DNA of 64,000 nucleotides. It comes from Collinsella sp. zg1085. GTDB lineage: Bacteria; Actinomycetota; Coriobacteriia; Coriobacteriales; Coriobacteriaceae. The stretch spans positions 868,001-932,000 of the forward strand of contig NZ_CP076545.1 in NCBI RefSeq assembly GCF_018889955.1, written 5' to 3'. How positions within the stretch are numbered: position 1 is the first letter of the stretch; every line of letters begins with the position of its first letter. Below the pieces are notes generated by a model. That model ran no database searches, was not told where the DNA came from, and was given only the letters and a program-made list of their open reading frames with translations. Shown here one piece after another: positions 55,128-62,676 of this stretch. The translations under genes and the position numbers were made by a program.

Positions 55128-55873
55128 GTCATACCTATACAGACGCTAAAAATGATTGGCTGATGGAAAACATAAATCAAAAGGCTTCTTGTGCCCAGCT
55201 TAGCAAGAAATGGAAGCGGATTAAAAGTTAGAATCTCTGGGAAATGTGTCGTAAGGGGCTTTTGTAGTGCATGCCATAAAAGAGCACCTGCTCCATACAT
55301 GAGACTATATGGGATAAGCGGATAATAATCACCTGAACTAAATGATGCATCGGGAAATCCAAGCCAACTAAGACCGGCTACTTCATAGTATGTATACGGA
55401 ATAGGCAAACAGCAAGCAAATATAATAAGCACTACAACAAAACAAATTCCTGCTTGTTTATGACGTAAGGTTTTAATAAGGGGTGCAAGTGGCACTATGA
55501 TAAGCGTGCTTGCCGCCATGCAGAACATTATGCCAAATGATATGGGTGTATCAAGAGCTGCTATGCTGGTTACAACCCAAAGAAGCAGTGACACAGCGGC
55601 ATAGCGAATAGCGCGCTTAAAATTATTTCGTGAACATAGAGCCATACTGCCTGCTATAAGTAAAAAGGTCCAGCTAATACTCGCGCGCCAAACATCTTGA
55701 ATATAAGGATTCTCAAAAAAGGGAAGTGAATATCCACAGATATATACCAAGTCATAGGCAGTATGAAATAGAAGCATGGAAAGCATAGTAATGCCGCGCA
55801 CGCTATCAATAAGCGGAATGCGTGACCCCGCTAAAGACTCATCTGAGTGTTTGTATGCGGTTGGCAAGCGCAT
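55103..55873 (-). CDS. Heparan-alpha-glucosaminide N-acetyltransferase-like (DUF1624) membrane protein
   Basis: Membrane protein of 256 residues with six or more hydrophobic segments. The N-terminal RIPLIDSVRGITMLSMLLFH, with Asp-Ser-Val-Arg-Gly and the membrane histidine, is the signature of the HGSNAT/DUF1624 acyltransferase family, as is LIYVFHQPII near the end. The likely role is transfer of acetyl or other acyl groups across the membrane to an envelope sugar; the acceptor is unknown. It begins 16 bp after the lexA stop on the same strand, so it is probably co-transcribed with lexA. It converges with and overlaps hflX. Confidence 0.8.
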   Translation of the reverse strand: MRLPTAYKHSDESLAGSRIPLIDSVRGITMLSMLLFHTAYDLVYICGYSLPFFENPYIQDVWRASISWTFLLIAGSMALCSRNNFKRAIRYAAVSLLLWVVTSIAALDTPISFGIMFCMAASTLIIVPLAPLIKTLRHKQAGICFVVVLIIFACCLPIPYTYYEVAGLSWLGFPDASFSSGDYYPLIPYSLMYGAGALLWHALQKPLTTHFPEILTFNPLPFLAKLGTRSLLIYVFHQPIIFSVCIGMTHIIFASS

Positions 55874-55889
55874 GGGTCAAAGCTCTCGT

Positions 55890-56525
55890 TTAGAGACGAC
55901 GCATCAAGGCAACAACCTTGCCTAAAATTGTTGGGTTTTGCGCATAAATTGGTTCCATTGCATCATTTTCTGGTTGCAGACGCACACGCCCTTGCTCTTT
56001 ATAGAACGTTTTAACAGTTGCTTCGCCATCAATGAGAGCAACAATAATTTCACCATTCATAGCACTATGCTGTTCGCGAACCACAATATAGTCACCGTTA
56101 TAGATGCCTGCATTAATCATTGAACTTCCATGGACTTCCAAAATAAACGAGCTGCTATCGGTTGCAATCTCGGTAGGAAGCGTGAAGGTATCCTCAATAT
56201 TTTGTTCAGCAAGAATTGGCATGCCCGCAGCAACACGACCAACCAGCGGTAGCGCCACGGTTGAGCTTCTACTGTCAAGAGGGGAGATGGCTGTAGTTGA
56301 GCTTCCATCTTGGTTAAATACCTCAAGCGCGCGCGGTTTAGAGGCATCTCGAAGAATGAGTCCATGATCTTCTAAAGCACGAAGATGCGCGTGAACGGTC
56401 GAGGGGGAAGAGAGTCCTACGGCCTGAGCCATCTCGCGCACACTTGGTGGATAACCATTTTCAAGCTGATAGCCTTTAATGTAGTCATAAATCTGTTGCT
56501 GGCGCTTGGTAATCTTGCGTGCCAT
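55890..56525 (-). CDS. lexA: SOS repressor LexA
   Basis: Represses SOS genes and cuts itself when RecA is activated. ATG 56525 has AAGGGAG upstream on the - strand; the product is 211 residues starting MARKITKRQQQIYDYI. The N-terminal winged HTH (to about residue 68) contains PPSVREMAQAVGLSSPSTVH. The cleavage site is Ala100-Gly101 in VGRVAAGMP. The catalytic pair is Ser135 in HGSSMINAGI and Lys172 in ATVKTFYK. Its upstream region holds three SOS boxes, implying autoregulation. A membrane acyltransferase-like gene follows. Confidence 0.97.
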   Translation of the reverse strand: MARKITKRQQQIYDYIKGYQLENGYPPSVREMAQAVGLSSPSTVHAHLRALEDHGLILRDASKPRALEVFNQDGSSTTAISPLDSRSSTVALPLVGRVAAGMPILAEQNIEDTFTLPTEIATDSSSFILEVHGSSMINAGIYNGDYIVVREQHSAMNGEIIVALIDGEATVKTFYKEQGRVRLQPENDAMEPIYAQNPTILGKVVALMRRL

Positions 56526-56545
56526 GGACACTCCCTTCAACTAAG

Positions 56546-56559
56546 CAAACAAATGTTCT
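56546..56559 (+). promoter_or_regulatory. Degenerate SOS box near the lexA start
   Basis: CAAAC-AAAT-GTTCT has two mismatches to CGAAC-N4-GTTCG. Its centre is 29 bp from the perfect box at 56575, matching the 28-bp step of the third box. It lies in the lexA 5' leader. Confidence 0.55.
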
Positions 56560-56567
56560 ATTTTTTG

Positions 56568-56596
56568 TTGACTGCGAACTTTTGTTCGAGCATAAT
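56568..56596 (+). promoter_or_regulatory. Promoter for the LysM gene, overlapping an SOS box
   Basis: TTGACT (56568-56573), 17-bp spacer, CATAAT (56591-56596) on the + strand, about 92 bp before the LysM ATG. The spacer contains the perfect SOS box, the same layout as at recA. Confidence 0.75.
56575..56588 (+). promoter_or_regulatory. SOS box (LexA operator) between lexA and the LysM gene
   Basis: CGAAC-TTTT-GTTCG is a perfect LexA/DinR operator, centred in the LysM promoter spacer and upstream of lexA on the other strand. Confidence 0.9.
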
Positions 56597-56602
56597 CATA
56601 CA

Positions 56603-56616
56603 CGAACATTCGTTCT
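56603..56616 (+). promoter_or_regulatory. Second SOS box in the lexA-LysM region
   Basis: CGAAC-ATTC-GTTCT has one mismatch to the consensus and is centred 28 bp from the perfect box. It overlaps the expected transcription start of the LysM gene. Confidence 0.8.
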
Positions 56617-56687
56617 TATACCAGTTATTTTTGTCCAGACGCCGAGTTATAACAGCTGTAGACAAACAATGACTGAGAGGAGCAGAT

Positions 56688-57170
56688 ATGCCATATATTC
56701 ACCAAAGCCTAGGTAATCTTGCGCTAGCCCTAAACTACGAGAAACCTCAGCAGCACTTTGAGGTGTATCAAGGTGGTGTTGCGCACTCACTTCAACCATC
56801 CGGAAATACATTTCAATTGGTTTTTGATGCTCAGCACGCTCCTCAAGCAGTAGAAGATACTCAGCCATCCGCTGCGCCAAAGACACGTGTATCCCATGTT
56901 GTACTAGCTCTTCTTGTGTGTGCTTCACTTTTGTTTGCATTTGGTGCGTATGTGTATATGCAAGCAACATCAACTGCTGAGGCACGTGCAGCAATTCGCT
57001 ATACAACCATTGAAGTACAGACAGGAGATTCTCTCTGGTCACTTGCTCAAAAGCATCCGGCGCGCAATATGAGTACTAACGAGCTTGTATATACTCTAAT
57101 GGAGGTTAATAATTTATCAATTGCAGGGCTTACCCCCGGACAGATCTTGCAAGTTCCCGCATCGTCATAG
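56688..57170 (+). CDS. LysM-domain membrane protein, probable SOS cell-division suppressor (YneA/DivS/ChiZ-like)
   Basis: 160 residues: a cytoplasmic N-terminal region of about 68, one membrane helix (69-91), then an outside LysM domain (about 107-157: TIEVQTGDSLWSLAQKH to LTPGQILQVP). Bacillus YneA, Corynebacterium DivS and mycobacterial ChiZ (Rv2719c) have comparable small membrane layouts and lie beside lexA; the last also precedes nrdR, as here. The gene is divergent from lexA with an SOS box in its promoter. It should therefore be made on DNA damage and delay division. The function is inferred from context and domain layout; sequence similarity outside LysM is not obvious to me. AGAGGAG precedes the ATG. 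Confidence 0.82.
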   Translation: MPYIHQSLGNLALALNYEKPQQHFEVYQGGVAHSLQPSGNTFQLVFDAQHAPQAVEDTQPSAAPKTRVSHVVLALLVCASLLFAFGAYVYMQATSTAEARAAIRYTTIEVQTGDSLWSLAQKHPARNMSTNELVYTLMEVNNLSIAGLTPGQILQVPASS

Positions 57171-57232
57171 TTTAGGCTTACTTGCGTGGTATCCTTCCTT
57201 CTATAGAGTTCTTAAAATGTTTTGGAGGATAC

Positions 57233-57676
57233 GTGCTCTGCCCTCGTTGTAGTCATGAAAATACCCGCGTCATTGATTCACGCATGCAAGCTTCCACCAA
57301 CGCTATAAAACGTCGTCGCGAGTGCCGAAAGTGCCACACACGTTTTACAACCTATGAGCGCTGTGAAGACCCGCTTGAGGTGGTTAAGTCATCTGGTGTT
57401 CGTCAGCCCTTTGACCGAACAAAACTGTTTGCAGGAATCATGCACGCAAGCTCAAAGCGTGATATTGATGTTAACCAGATTAACGCTTTAATTGATGACA
57501 TTGAGCAAGAGCTCAAAAGCCATGCACGCACCACGGTAAGCTCTCATGAGATTGGCGATATGGTTCTTAAGCGCTTGGAAACACTTGATAAGGTGGCCTA
57601 TATTCGTTTTGCTTCGGTGTATCGCGATTTCAAAGATATTGATGAGTTTCTTTCTGAGTTGGGAAAGCTGAGGTAG
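57233..57676 (+). CDS. nrdR: Transcriptional repressor NrdR
   Basis: Represses ribonucleotide reductase genes in response to dATP/ATP. An N-terminal zinc ribbon has CPRC and CRKC (residues 3-34, with SRMQASTNAIKRRREC between). An ATP-cone follows with VVKSSGVRQPFDRTKL and VAYIRFASVYRDFKD. GTG 57233 with GGAGG at 57224-57228 gives 147 residues, the family norm, starting MLCPRCSHENT; the frame reaching back to 57182 is not used. dut follows after 2 bp, joining two dNTP-pool genes. Confidence 0.95.
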   Translation: MLCPRCSHENTRVIDSRMQASTNAIKRRRECRKCHTRFTTYERCEDPLEVVKSSGVRQPFDRTKLFAGIMHASSKRDIDVNQINALIDDIEQELKSHARTTVSSHEIGDMVLKRLETLDKVAYIRFASVYRDFKDIDEFLSELGKLR

Positions 57677-57678
57677 TA

Positions 57679-58122
57679 ATGAAACCAGTAACTATATATA
57701 TGCAACGCCTCGATAAACGAGCCGAGTTACCCGCTCAAGCCTATAGTGCAGATGCTGGCTTTGATTTACGCGCGCTTGATGCGCTCGAGATTAAACCCTT
57801 TGAGCGTGTGCTCGTTCCAACTGGCCTTGCTATGGCTTTGCCTGATGGATATGCAGGACTTGTGCTCCCGCGCAGTGGCATGGCATTAAAACGCGGGCTT
57901 ACCATTGCAAATACCCCTGGGCTTATTGACGCACATTATCGCGGCGAGCTCAAGGTTATCTGTGTCAACATTAATCCAGACCAAGTTATTACAATTGAAG
58001 CTGGTGAGCGTATTGCTCAGCTGGTAATTCAAGAAATTCCAGCTGTCACCATTCATGAGCTTGATGAACTTGATCAAACTGACCGAGGCGCAGGCGGCTT
58101 TGGATCAAGTGGTAGCGCGTAG
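57679..58122 (+). CDS. dut: Deoxyuridine triphosphatase (dUTPase)
   Basis: Hydrolyses dUTP to dUMP, keeping uracil out of DNA and feeding dTMP synthesis. All five trimeric dUTPase motifs are present: SADAGFDLRA, PRSGMALKRG, GLIDAHYRGELKV, GERIAQLVIQ, and the C-terminal P-loop-like DRGAGGFGSSG. The length of 147 is standard. It begins 2 bp after nrdR, with GAGGTAG just upstream. A long hairpin shared with the convergent glycosyltransferase gene follows. Confidence 0.96.
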   Translation: MKPVTIYMQRLDKRAELPAQAYSADAGFDLRALDALEIKPFERVLVPTGLAMALPDGYAGLVLPRSGMALKRGLTIANTPGLIDAHYRGELKVICVNINPDQVITIEAGERIAQLVIQEIPAVTIHELDELDQTDRGAGGFGSSGSA

Positions 58123-58163
58123 GCTATATGAGCTCGTTAGTACCTTAGAGCACATCGCCCTAT

Positions 58164-58204
58164 AAAGCCTGCATACGAGCTTAGCGAACGTGTGCAGGCT
58201 TTTC
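58164..58204 (+). terminator. Terminator after dut, overlapping the convergent gene end
   Basis: AAAGCCTGCATACG (58164-58177... start at 58164) pairs with CGTGTGCAGGCTTT (58189-58202) over 14 bp with one G-U pair on the + strand, then T. The loop is 11 nt. The right arm lies inside the last codons of the - strand glycosyltransferase gene; AT-rich sequence on the other side may let it work in both directions. Confidence 0.8.
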
Positions 58205-59437
58205 ACCCCAATAAAACTCAACAAAGTGAACTTCACGGTCACGTTTAATGCCAACAAGCTCCATGGTTGCTCGAACAATATCTTGTGCAGCATGGGGTTT
58301 TCTAAGAGCGCGTGCATTGGTAAGAAGCGCTTGCAGTGCTTCGGGGTTATTATGCAGACGCTCAAGGGTGCTCACCAACTCATGTGGTGTTGTTGCATGC
58401 ATACTGGCACCATATGAGGTCAAAAGTGTTGTGTTTGCTTTTTCTTGTCCATATGATTTGCCAACCAACACCATAGGCAGCTCGGCGCATAAGCACTCAG
58501 TTACGGTGAGACCGCCCGATTTGAGGATTGCCAAATCGGAGCTTTGCATTAGAGTTGCCATATCATCAACGTAATCAAAAACTGATACGTTGCCAAGCTT
58601 CATACCCTTAAACAGCGCTTTGAGCTTATGGGCATATTCATAATCACGACCTGGCAGAAAAACAAAATGCATTGAATCAAGACGGCGCAAATAGGGAATT
58701 GTTTGCTCAATTGCCGCACGAAATAGCACGTAGGGCTGTGGCAAGCTAGCTCCTGCCATAATTAACACAATTTGTTTGTCCTGAGGCAGCTGAAACACAT
58801 CGCGACATGCCTCACGATTAACATGCTCGGTAAAACCATGGCGCACAGGGATGCCCGTTATCCTGATACGCTCAGCCTCAACCTTGCGCGGACGAAGTGT
58901 CTCTGCCATAAACTCTGTAGCAACACAAAACAAATCAGTCTCTTTATGAGGCCACCAGCCCTCAACTTCGTAGTCAGTGGGTACACAAATTATTGGATAT
59001 TCAATGCCTGTAATCATGCGCGCGCCAACAGCAACATTTGCCGCCGTAATATGCGTACAAATAACTGCTACGGGCTGTTTAGCGCGAATATATTCATTAA
59101 AGGCGGGAAACATCACCTTTGACCAACCGGTTCCGCCGCCCCAAAGAACGCGCCCAGTGAGTGTATAGCGCCATTGAATGTCATAAATAGGACGTCCAGC
59201 ACCGGTAAACGATGCAGCGGTCTTGTTGCCGTCAAAGTGAATACGACCAAAATCAAGAATATCTATAACTTCAACAACGGCATTCTCAGGTACGCCATCA
59301 CGACCTTTAAGATAATTCACCGCGTCAGCAATCGCATGAGCTGCAGCCTTATGACCAGAGCCCACCGAGGCATGCATAATCGTTATCAAAGGCGCTGCGG
59401 CTGATTGAGACGCTCCCGCAGGTAACAATTCTGGCAT
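58181..59437 (-). CDS. MGDG-synthase / processive diacylglycerol glycosyltransferase-like (GT28)
   Basis: Transfers a sugar from a nucleotide donor, most likely to diacylglycerol, forming membrane glycolipids that can anchor lipoteichoic or lipoglycan polymers. The N-terminal MGDG-synthase domain has MHASVGSGHKAAAHAIADAV. Histidine and Glu residues follow in ICTHITAANVA and VPTDYEVEGWW. The C-terminal GT28 domain has VLIMAGASL, the long DLAILKSGGLTVTECL and GKSYGQEKANT. The product is 418 residues. AAGGAG precedes the ATG on the - strand. Lipid acceptor and sugar are inferred; MurG is less likely because the N-terminal motif differs. Confidence 0.87.
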   Translation of the reverse strand: MPELLPAGASQSAAAPLITIMHASVGSGHKAAAHAIADAVNYLKGRDGVPENAVVEVIDILDFGRIHFDGNKTAASFTGAGRPIYDIQWRYTLTGRVLWGGGTGWSKVMFPAFNEYIRAKQPVAVICTHITAANVAVGARMITGIEYPIICVPTDYEVEGWWPHKETDLFCVATEFMAETLRPRKVEAERIRITGIPVRHGFTEHVNREACRDVFQLPQDKQIVLIMAGASLPQPYVLFRAAIEQTIPYLRRLDSMHFVFLPGRDYEYAHKLKALFKGMKLGNVSVFDYVDDMATLMQSSDLAILKSGGLTVTECLCAELPMVLVGKSYGQEKANTTLLTSYGASMHATTPHELVSTLERLHNNPEALQALLTNARALRKPHAAQDIVRATMELVGIKRDREVHFVEFYWGEKPAHVR

Positions 59438-59470
59438 TCACAATCTCCTTGAGACACTACGTTCTTTCCA

Positions 59471-59498
59471 TTGTATGCGTAATTGAGAAACCTATCAT
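59471..59498 (+). promoter_or_regulatory. Promoter for trxB
   Basis: TTGTAT (59471-59476), 16-bp spacer, TATCAT (59493-59498), about 50 bp before the trxB start. Confidence 0.6.
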
Positions 59499-59549
59499 GT
59501 ATAGAAATGGGTATGAGGTGCATATATGAACATGAATGGAGGAAAAACC

Positions 59550-60500
59550 ATGAGTCAATCAACAACGTATGATTTAGCCATTATCGGTGGTGGTCCGGCT
59601 GGTTATGCAGGAGCCTTATATGCAGCGCGAGCCAGTCTTAAAACCTTGGTTCTTGAGCAAGGAATGCCTGGTGGTCAAATTGCCACTTCAGATGAAATTG
59701 ATAACTACCCAGGTATTCCACTCATTAGTGGAGCCGAAATTGGTATGAAGATGCAAGAACATGCAGAACATGCTGGCGCTACAACAGAGTACGCCATGGT
59801 AACCAAACTTGAGCGAACCGAGAACGGGCGTTTTTTGATTCATACTGATACCAACTCTATTGAGGTACCCGCTGTTGTTGTGGCAACGGGTGCCAGTCCA
59901 AGGCCAGGTGGTTTTGTAGGGGAGGACACGTATCGCGGGCGTGGCGTATCGTATTGTGCAACCTGCGACGGCATGTTCTATCGCGGTAAAGATATTTTTG
60001 TTATTGGTGGTGGTAATACCGCGTGTGAAGAGGCCTTGTATCTTGCGCGCATAGCAAAATCCGTCACGATGGTTGTTCGCCGTGATGTATTTAGGGCACC
60101 GCGTGGAATGGTACAGCGGGTATTAGCTCAGGATAATATTAAAGTAAGGTACCAAACTAGTATTGTTGAAGTAGGGGGCGCTGGACTCCTTAACTCCATT
60201 ACCTTTAAGAACAACGCAAGCGGTGAGCTCAGTGTTGAAAACTTTGATGAAGGTTCATTTGGTATTTTTGTTGCAACCGGCTATATACCACGTGCCGATT
60301 TGGTTGCTGATTTTGTAGAACGAGCAGCCGATGGTGGTGTTATAACCGATGAACTGATGAATACACAAACACCTGGCTTGTACTGCGCCGGTGACATGAG
60401 AACCAAGAGCCTGCGCCAAGTTATTACTGCAGCGGCTGACGGTGCACAGGCAGCTACAACGGCATATCATTATTTGGAAGAGCATGGTCTGCTCAACTAA
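59550..60500 (+). CDS. trxB: Thioredoxin reductase
   Basis: FAD enzyme that reduces thioredoxin with NADPH. The FAD site is GGGPAG at residues 13-18, then GGQIATSDEIDNYPG. The redox-active pair is Cys136/Cys139 in SYCATCDG. The NADPH site is VIGGGNTACEEALYL, followed by VRRD. The C-terminal FAD motif is GLYCAGDM. ATG 59550 is chosen because GGAGGA (59538-59543) sits 6 nt upstream; ATG 59526 and 59532 are in frame but lie at or before that site. The product is 316 residues. No thioredoxin gene is adjacent. Confidence 0.95.
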   Translation: MSQSTTYDLAIIGGGPAGYAGALYAARASLKTLVLEQGMPGGQIATSDEIDNYPGIPLISGAEIGMKMQEHAEHAGATTEYAMVTKLERTENGRFLIHTDTNSIEVPAVVVATGASPRPGGFVGEDTYRGRGVSYCATCDGMFYRGKDIFVIGGGNTACEEALYLARIAKSVTMVVRRDVFRAPRGMVQRVLAQDNIKVRYQTSIVEVGGAGLLNSITFKNNASGELSVENFDEGSFGIFVATGYIPRADLVADFVERAADGGVITDELMNTQTPGLYCAGDMRTKSLRQVITAAADGAQAATTAYHYLEEHGLLN

Positions 60501-60560
60501 CATCATATTGCGTGTATATAGGTAATGTGGGCAATTAATATACGCTACATACGAGCTTCT

Positions 60561-60603
60561 AAGGGCGCTAGTGAAAACAAAATCACACAGCGCCCTTTAT
60601 TAT
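60561..60603 (+). terminator. Rho-independent terminator after trxB
   Basis: AAGGGCGCT (60561-60569) pairs with AGCGCCCTT (60589-60597), with an inner GTGA/TCAC extension, then TTATTATAT. It lies 61 bp after the trxB stop. Confidence 0.82.
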
Positions 60604-60894
60604 ATGTCCCGTCATTCATATATTTACGATAATATATCTTATGTAAAGTAATGAAATTAGATAGGAACTTTTGTAAGTTAAGCTCTTACTCAAATGCTAG
60701 GGGTCAGACTCCCCTACGTGCCGCTGCACGACTCGCGAACAACCGATAGACAACATCTGCTCATTCATAATCTATAAACAATATCGCTCACGTGAAATCG
60801 ACAGGCTGCATCGATAGACTATACATGTGTCATAGACAGCAAATTGATAACAGGTCAGCTTAATGCTCTGAGTTTGTATGCTGCAGGGCTCAAC
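60604..60894. other. AT-rich gene-free region between trxB and degV
   Basis: No credible coding frame, tRNA or promoter was found. It contains a short inverted repeat, TAGGGG-7 nt-CCCCTA (60698-60716), without a T run on either strand. It may hold the end of the degV transcript or a decayed gene. Confidence 0.6.
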
Positions 60895-61776
60895 TTAGCG
60901 TTGTGTTTCTGATTCAAAGGCGATAATAATACCTGAGACCTCAGCATAGTATGAACATAGTCCACGACACGCACAGATATGAATTTCAGCCTCGGGCCAG
61001 ATGTTTACTATCTCTTGTTTCAGCAGTAATGCGGTTGGCTCATTATTAACGTGGTCAATGTAGACAACACCACCGCCAAAATTATCATGTACAAGACAAT
61101 CGATTATTTTTTTGAAGGTTTTCTTTTCACCGCGCGTGGGTCCAACTGCACGAAGGGCGCCATCTGCAGCAGTGCTTCCCAACAGACGGATATTGAGTTT
61201 TGATGCAAGCGTGCCTACAAGACGAGGTAAGCGACCTGCCTTAACGAGATTGTCAAAACTACTGAGCGAGTAATACACATGGGTTGTTTCAATAAAAGCC
61301 TCCATGTTGGAAACAATTTCATCAAAACTCAAACCTTGTGCAATATAGCTATCGAGGCGATGGATTAAAACTTCAAGCTGTGCGCCAGCGCCTTTAGAGT
61401 CAATTACATGAATGCGCTTACCGCCCTCTTGGTCTGGATGCAAAGACTCATATTCATCCATGACGATTTGCTTTGCTGTTAGAGCGCAGTCATAACTTCC
61501 TGAGGTTTTAGAACCAATGGTGACACAGATTACATTATCAGCGCTGCGCATAAGCTTTGCCCAATCTCCAGGGCTTGGACAGGCGCTTGAAGTTGACATG
61601 GCGTGCGGGCTGGTAAAGGCTGCAATAAGCTCTTGTACAGACAAATCATCAGAGTCAACATATTCAACCCCATCAACCAAAATGCTCAGTGGTGCAACAC
61701 CATAGATGCAATCAGGTGATGTTGGGGTAAATGACAAAAAATTGCAACTTGAGTCTGCAGCGATACACCATGACAT
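60895..61776 (-). CDS. DegV-family fatty-acid-binding protein
   Basis: DegV/FakB-type proteins bind a fatty acid, and FakB proteins present it to the kinase FakA. Typical elements are the opening IAADSSCNF, VAPLSILVDG, the first Ser/Thr loop STSSACPSPGDW, the second loop TIGSKTSGSY, and VIDSKGAGAQ. The later LVKAGRLPRLVGTLASKLNI and VVYIDHVNN are also typical. The length of 293 fits. Several loops carry Cys or Ser where many members have Gly, so the exact ligand is uncertain. AAGAAGGG precedes the ATG. It is divergent from the DUF1836 gene. No fakA is in the window. Confidence 0.87.
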   Translation of the reverse strand: MSWCIAADSSCNFLSFTPTSPDCIYGVAPLSILVDGVEYVDSDDLSVQELIAAFTSPHAMSTSSACPSPGDWAKLMRSADNVICVTIGSKTSGSYDCALTAKQIVMDEYESLHPDQEGGKRIHVIDSKGAGAQLEVLIHRLDSYIAQGLSFDEIVSNMEAFIETTHVYYSLSSFDNLVKAGRLPRLVGTLASKLNIRLLGSTAADGALRAVGPTRGEKKTFKKIIDCLVHDNFGGGVVYIDHVNNEPTALLLKQEIVNIWPEAEIHICACRGLCSYYAEVSGIIIAFESETQR

Positions 61777-61850
61777 AAGAACACCCTTCTTCTTAAGATA
61801 GTCACAGTATAGCGCTCATTAGATAAGCTCATATTAAAAACTACATCAAT

Positions 61851-61859
61851 TGATATAAT
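61851..61859 (+). promoter_or_regulatory. Extended -10 promoter for the DUF1836 gene
   Basis: TGATATAAT (61851-61859) combines a TGn extension with a consensus TATAAT, 43 bp before the ATG; there is no good -35. On the other strand TATACT (61811-61806) may be the degV -10. Confidence 0.55.
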
Positions 61860-61902
61860 ATGCTCTATAGATACAAAGCATAAGCATGTTTAAGGTGGTA
61901 GC

Positions 61903-62526
61903 ATGACAACACAAGCTTCAGTTATACCCATGTCAGATGTCTCTGACACCATTACTGCATCCGATTTAGCTCCACATGTACTGCCTGATAGCTTTTTAAG
62001 TTCAAGCTCGGTTCAGCAGATTTTGGATATGTCACTTCCCCGCTTTGAAGAATTGCCTGATATAGGCCTGTATCGAGAGCAAGTGGTAAGCTACATTGAA
62101 TCAGCTTTAGCACCACTTTCAACGCCTGCACATGAGGCATGGATTACACCTGCCATGATTAACAACTATGTAAAGGCACAACTTGTGCAAGCTCCTACAA
62201 AAAAGCTGTATCATCGCCGTCAAATTGCCAGGTTCATTATCATTTGTCTTTTTAAGCAATTTATGCCTATTGCTGCTATTCATAAGATTTTTCGGATGCA
62301 GCAAGTGAGTTACCCCGATCATGTTGCATATAACTATGTCATTCATGAATTGAAAGCAGCGCTCACCACAGCTTTTATACCGGGTAGCGCAATACCTGCT
62401 GATAGTGCCACTATCATTACACGTGAGTCACTGCTTGTTCGCTCAGCCGTTGCAGCATTTGCATCACGCAGTTTTTTGATGACGTATTTGCAGTTTGCGG
62501 GCTACGAAGGGGCAAAATCCTCATAA
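61903..62526 (+). CDS. DUF1836 domain-containing protein
   Basis: Family of unknown function with a MerR-like helix-turn-helix flavour, common in Firmicutes and coriobacteria and often linked with degV genes. The core is recognisable from LPRFEELPDIGLYREQVVSYIES, then ITPAMINNYVKAQLV, KKLYHRRQIARFIIICLFKQFMPI and IHKIF. The product is 207 residues. The N-terminal 45 residues are Ser/Thr-rich and variable. The C-terminus ends in a hydrophobic helix. AAGGTGG precedes the ATG. It may regulate degV, from which it is divergent; this is only inferred. Confidence 0.82.
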   Translation: MTTQASVIPMSDVSDTITASDLAPHVLPDSFLSSSSVQQILDMSLPRFEELPDIGLYREQVVSYIESALAPLSTPAHEAWITPAMINNYVKAQLVQAPTKKLYHRRQIARFIIICLFKQFMPIAAIHKIFRMQQVSYPDHVAYNYVIHELKAALTTAFIPGSAIPADSATIITRESLLVRSAVAAFASRSFLMTYLQFAGYEGAKSS

Positions 62527-62585
62527 CGCAATGCTCAAATCAAGGACTCAAATACTATCGATATGCGAAAGCTTTTGCTGCTCAC

Positions 62586-62617
62586 AAAAAAGGGAGCACT
62601 CAGATTAGAGCACTCCC
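62586..62617 (-). terminator. Rho-independent terminator of the M20 peptidase gene
   Basis: On the - strand GGGAGTGCTC (62617-62608) pairs with GAGTGCTCCC (62601-62592), with two G-U pairs, then six T. The same pairs are mismatches on the + strand, so it serves the - strand gene. Confidence 0.87.
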
Positions 62618-62676
62618 CTTGTATGTGTCTTAAGCTAAGCTGATACAAGCATCATATACGCTCATGCAGCACATGC

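Noticed and set aside
60698-60716. Dyad with GGGG and CCCC considered as a tRNA T-arm or terminator
   Set aside because: No acceptor, D or anticodon arms around it and no T run on either strand.
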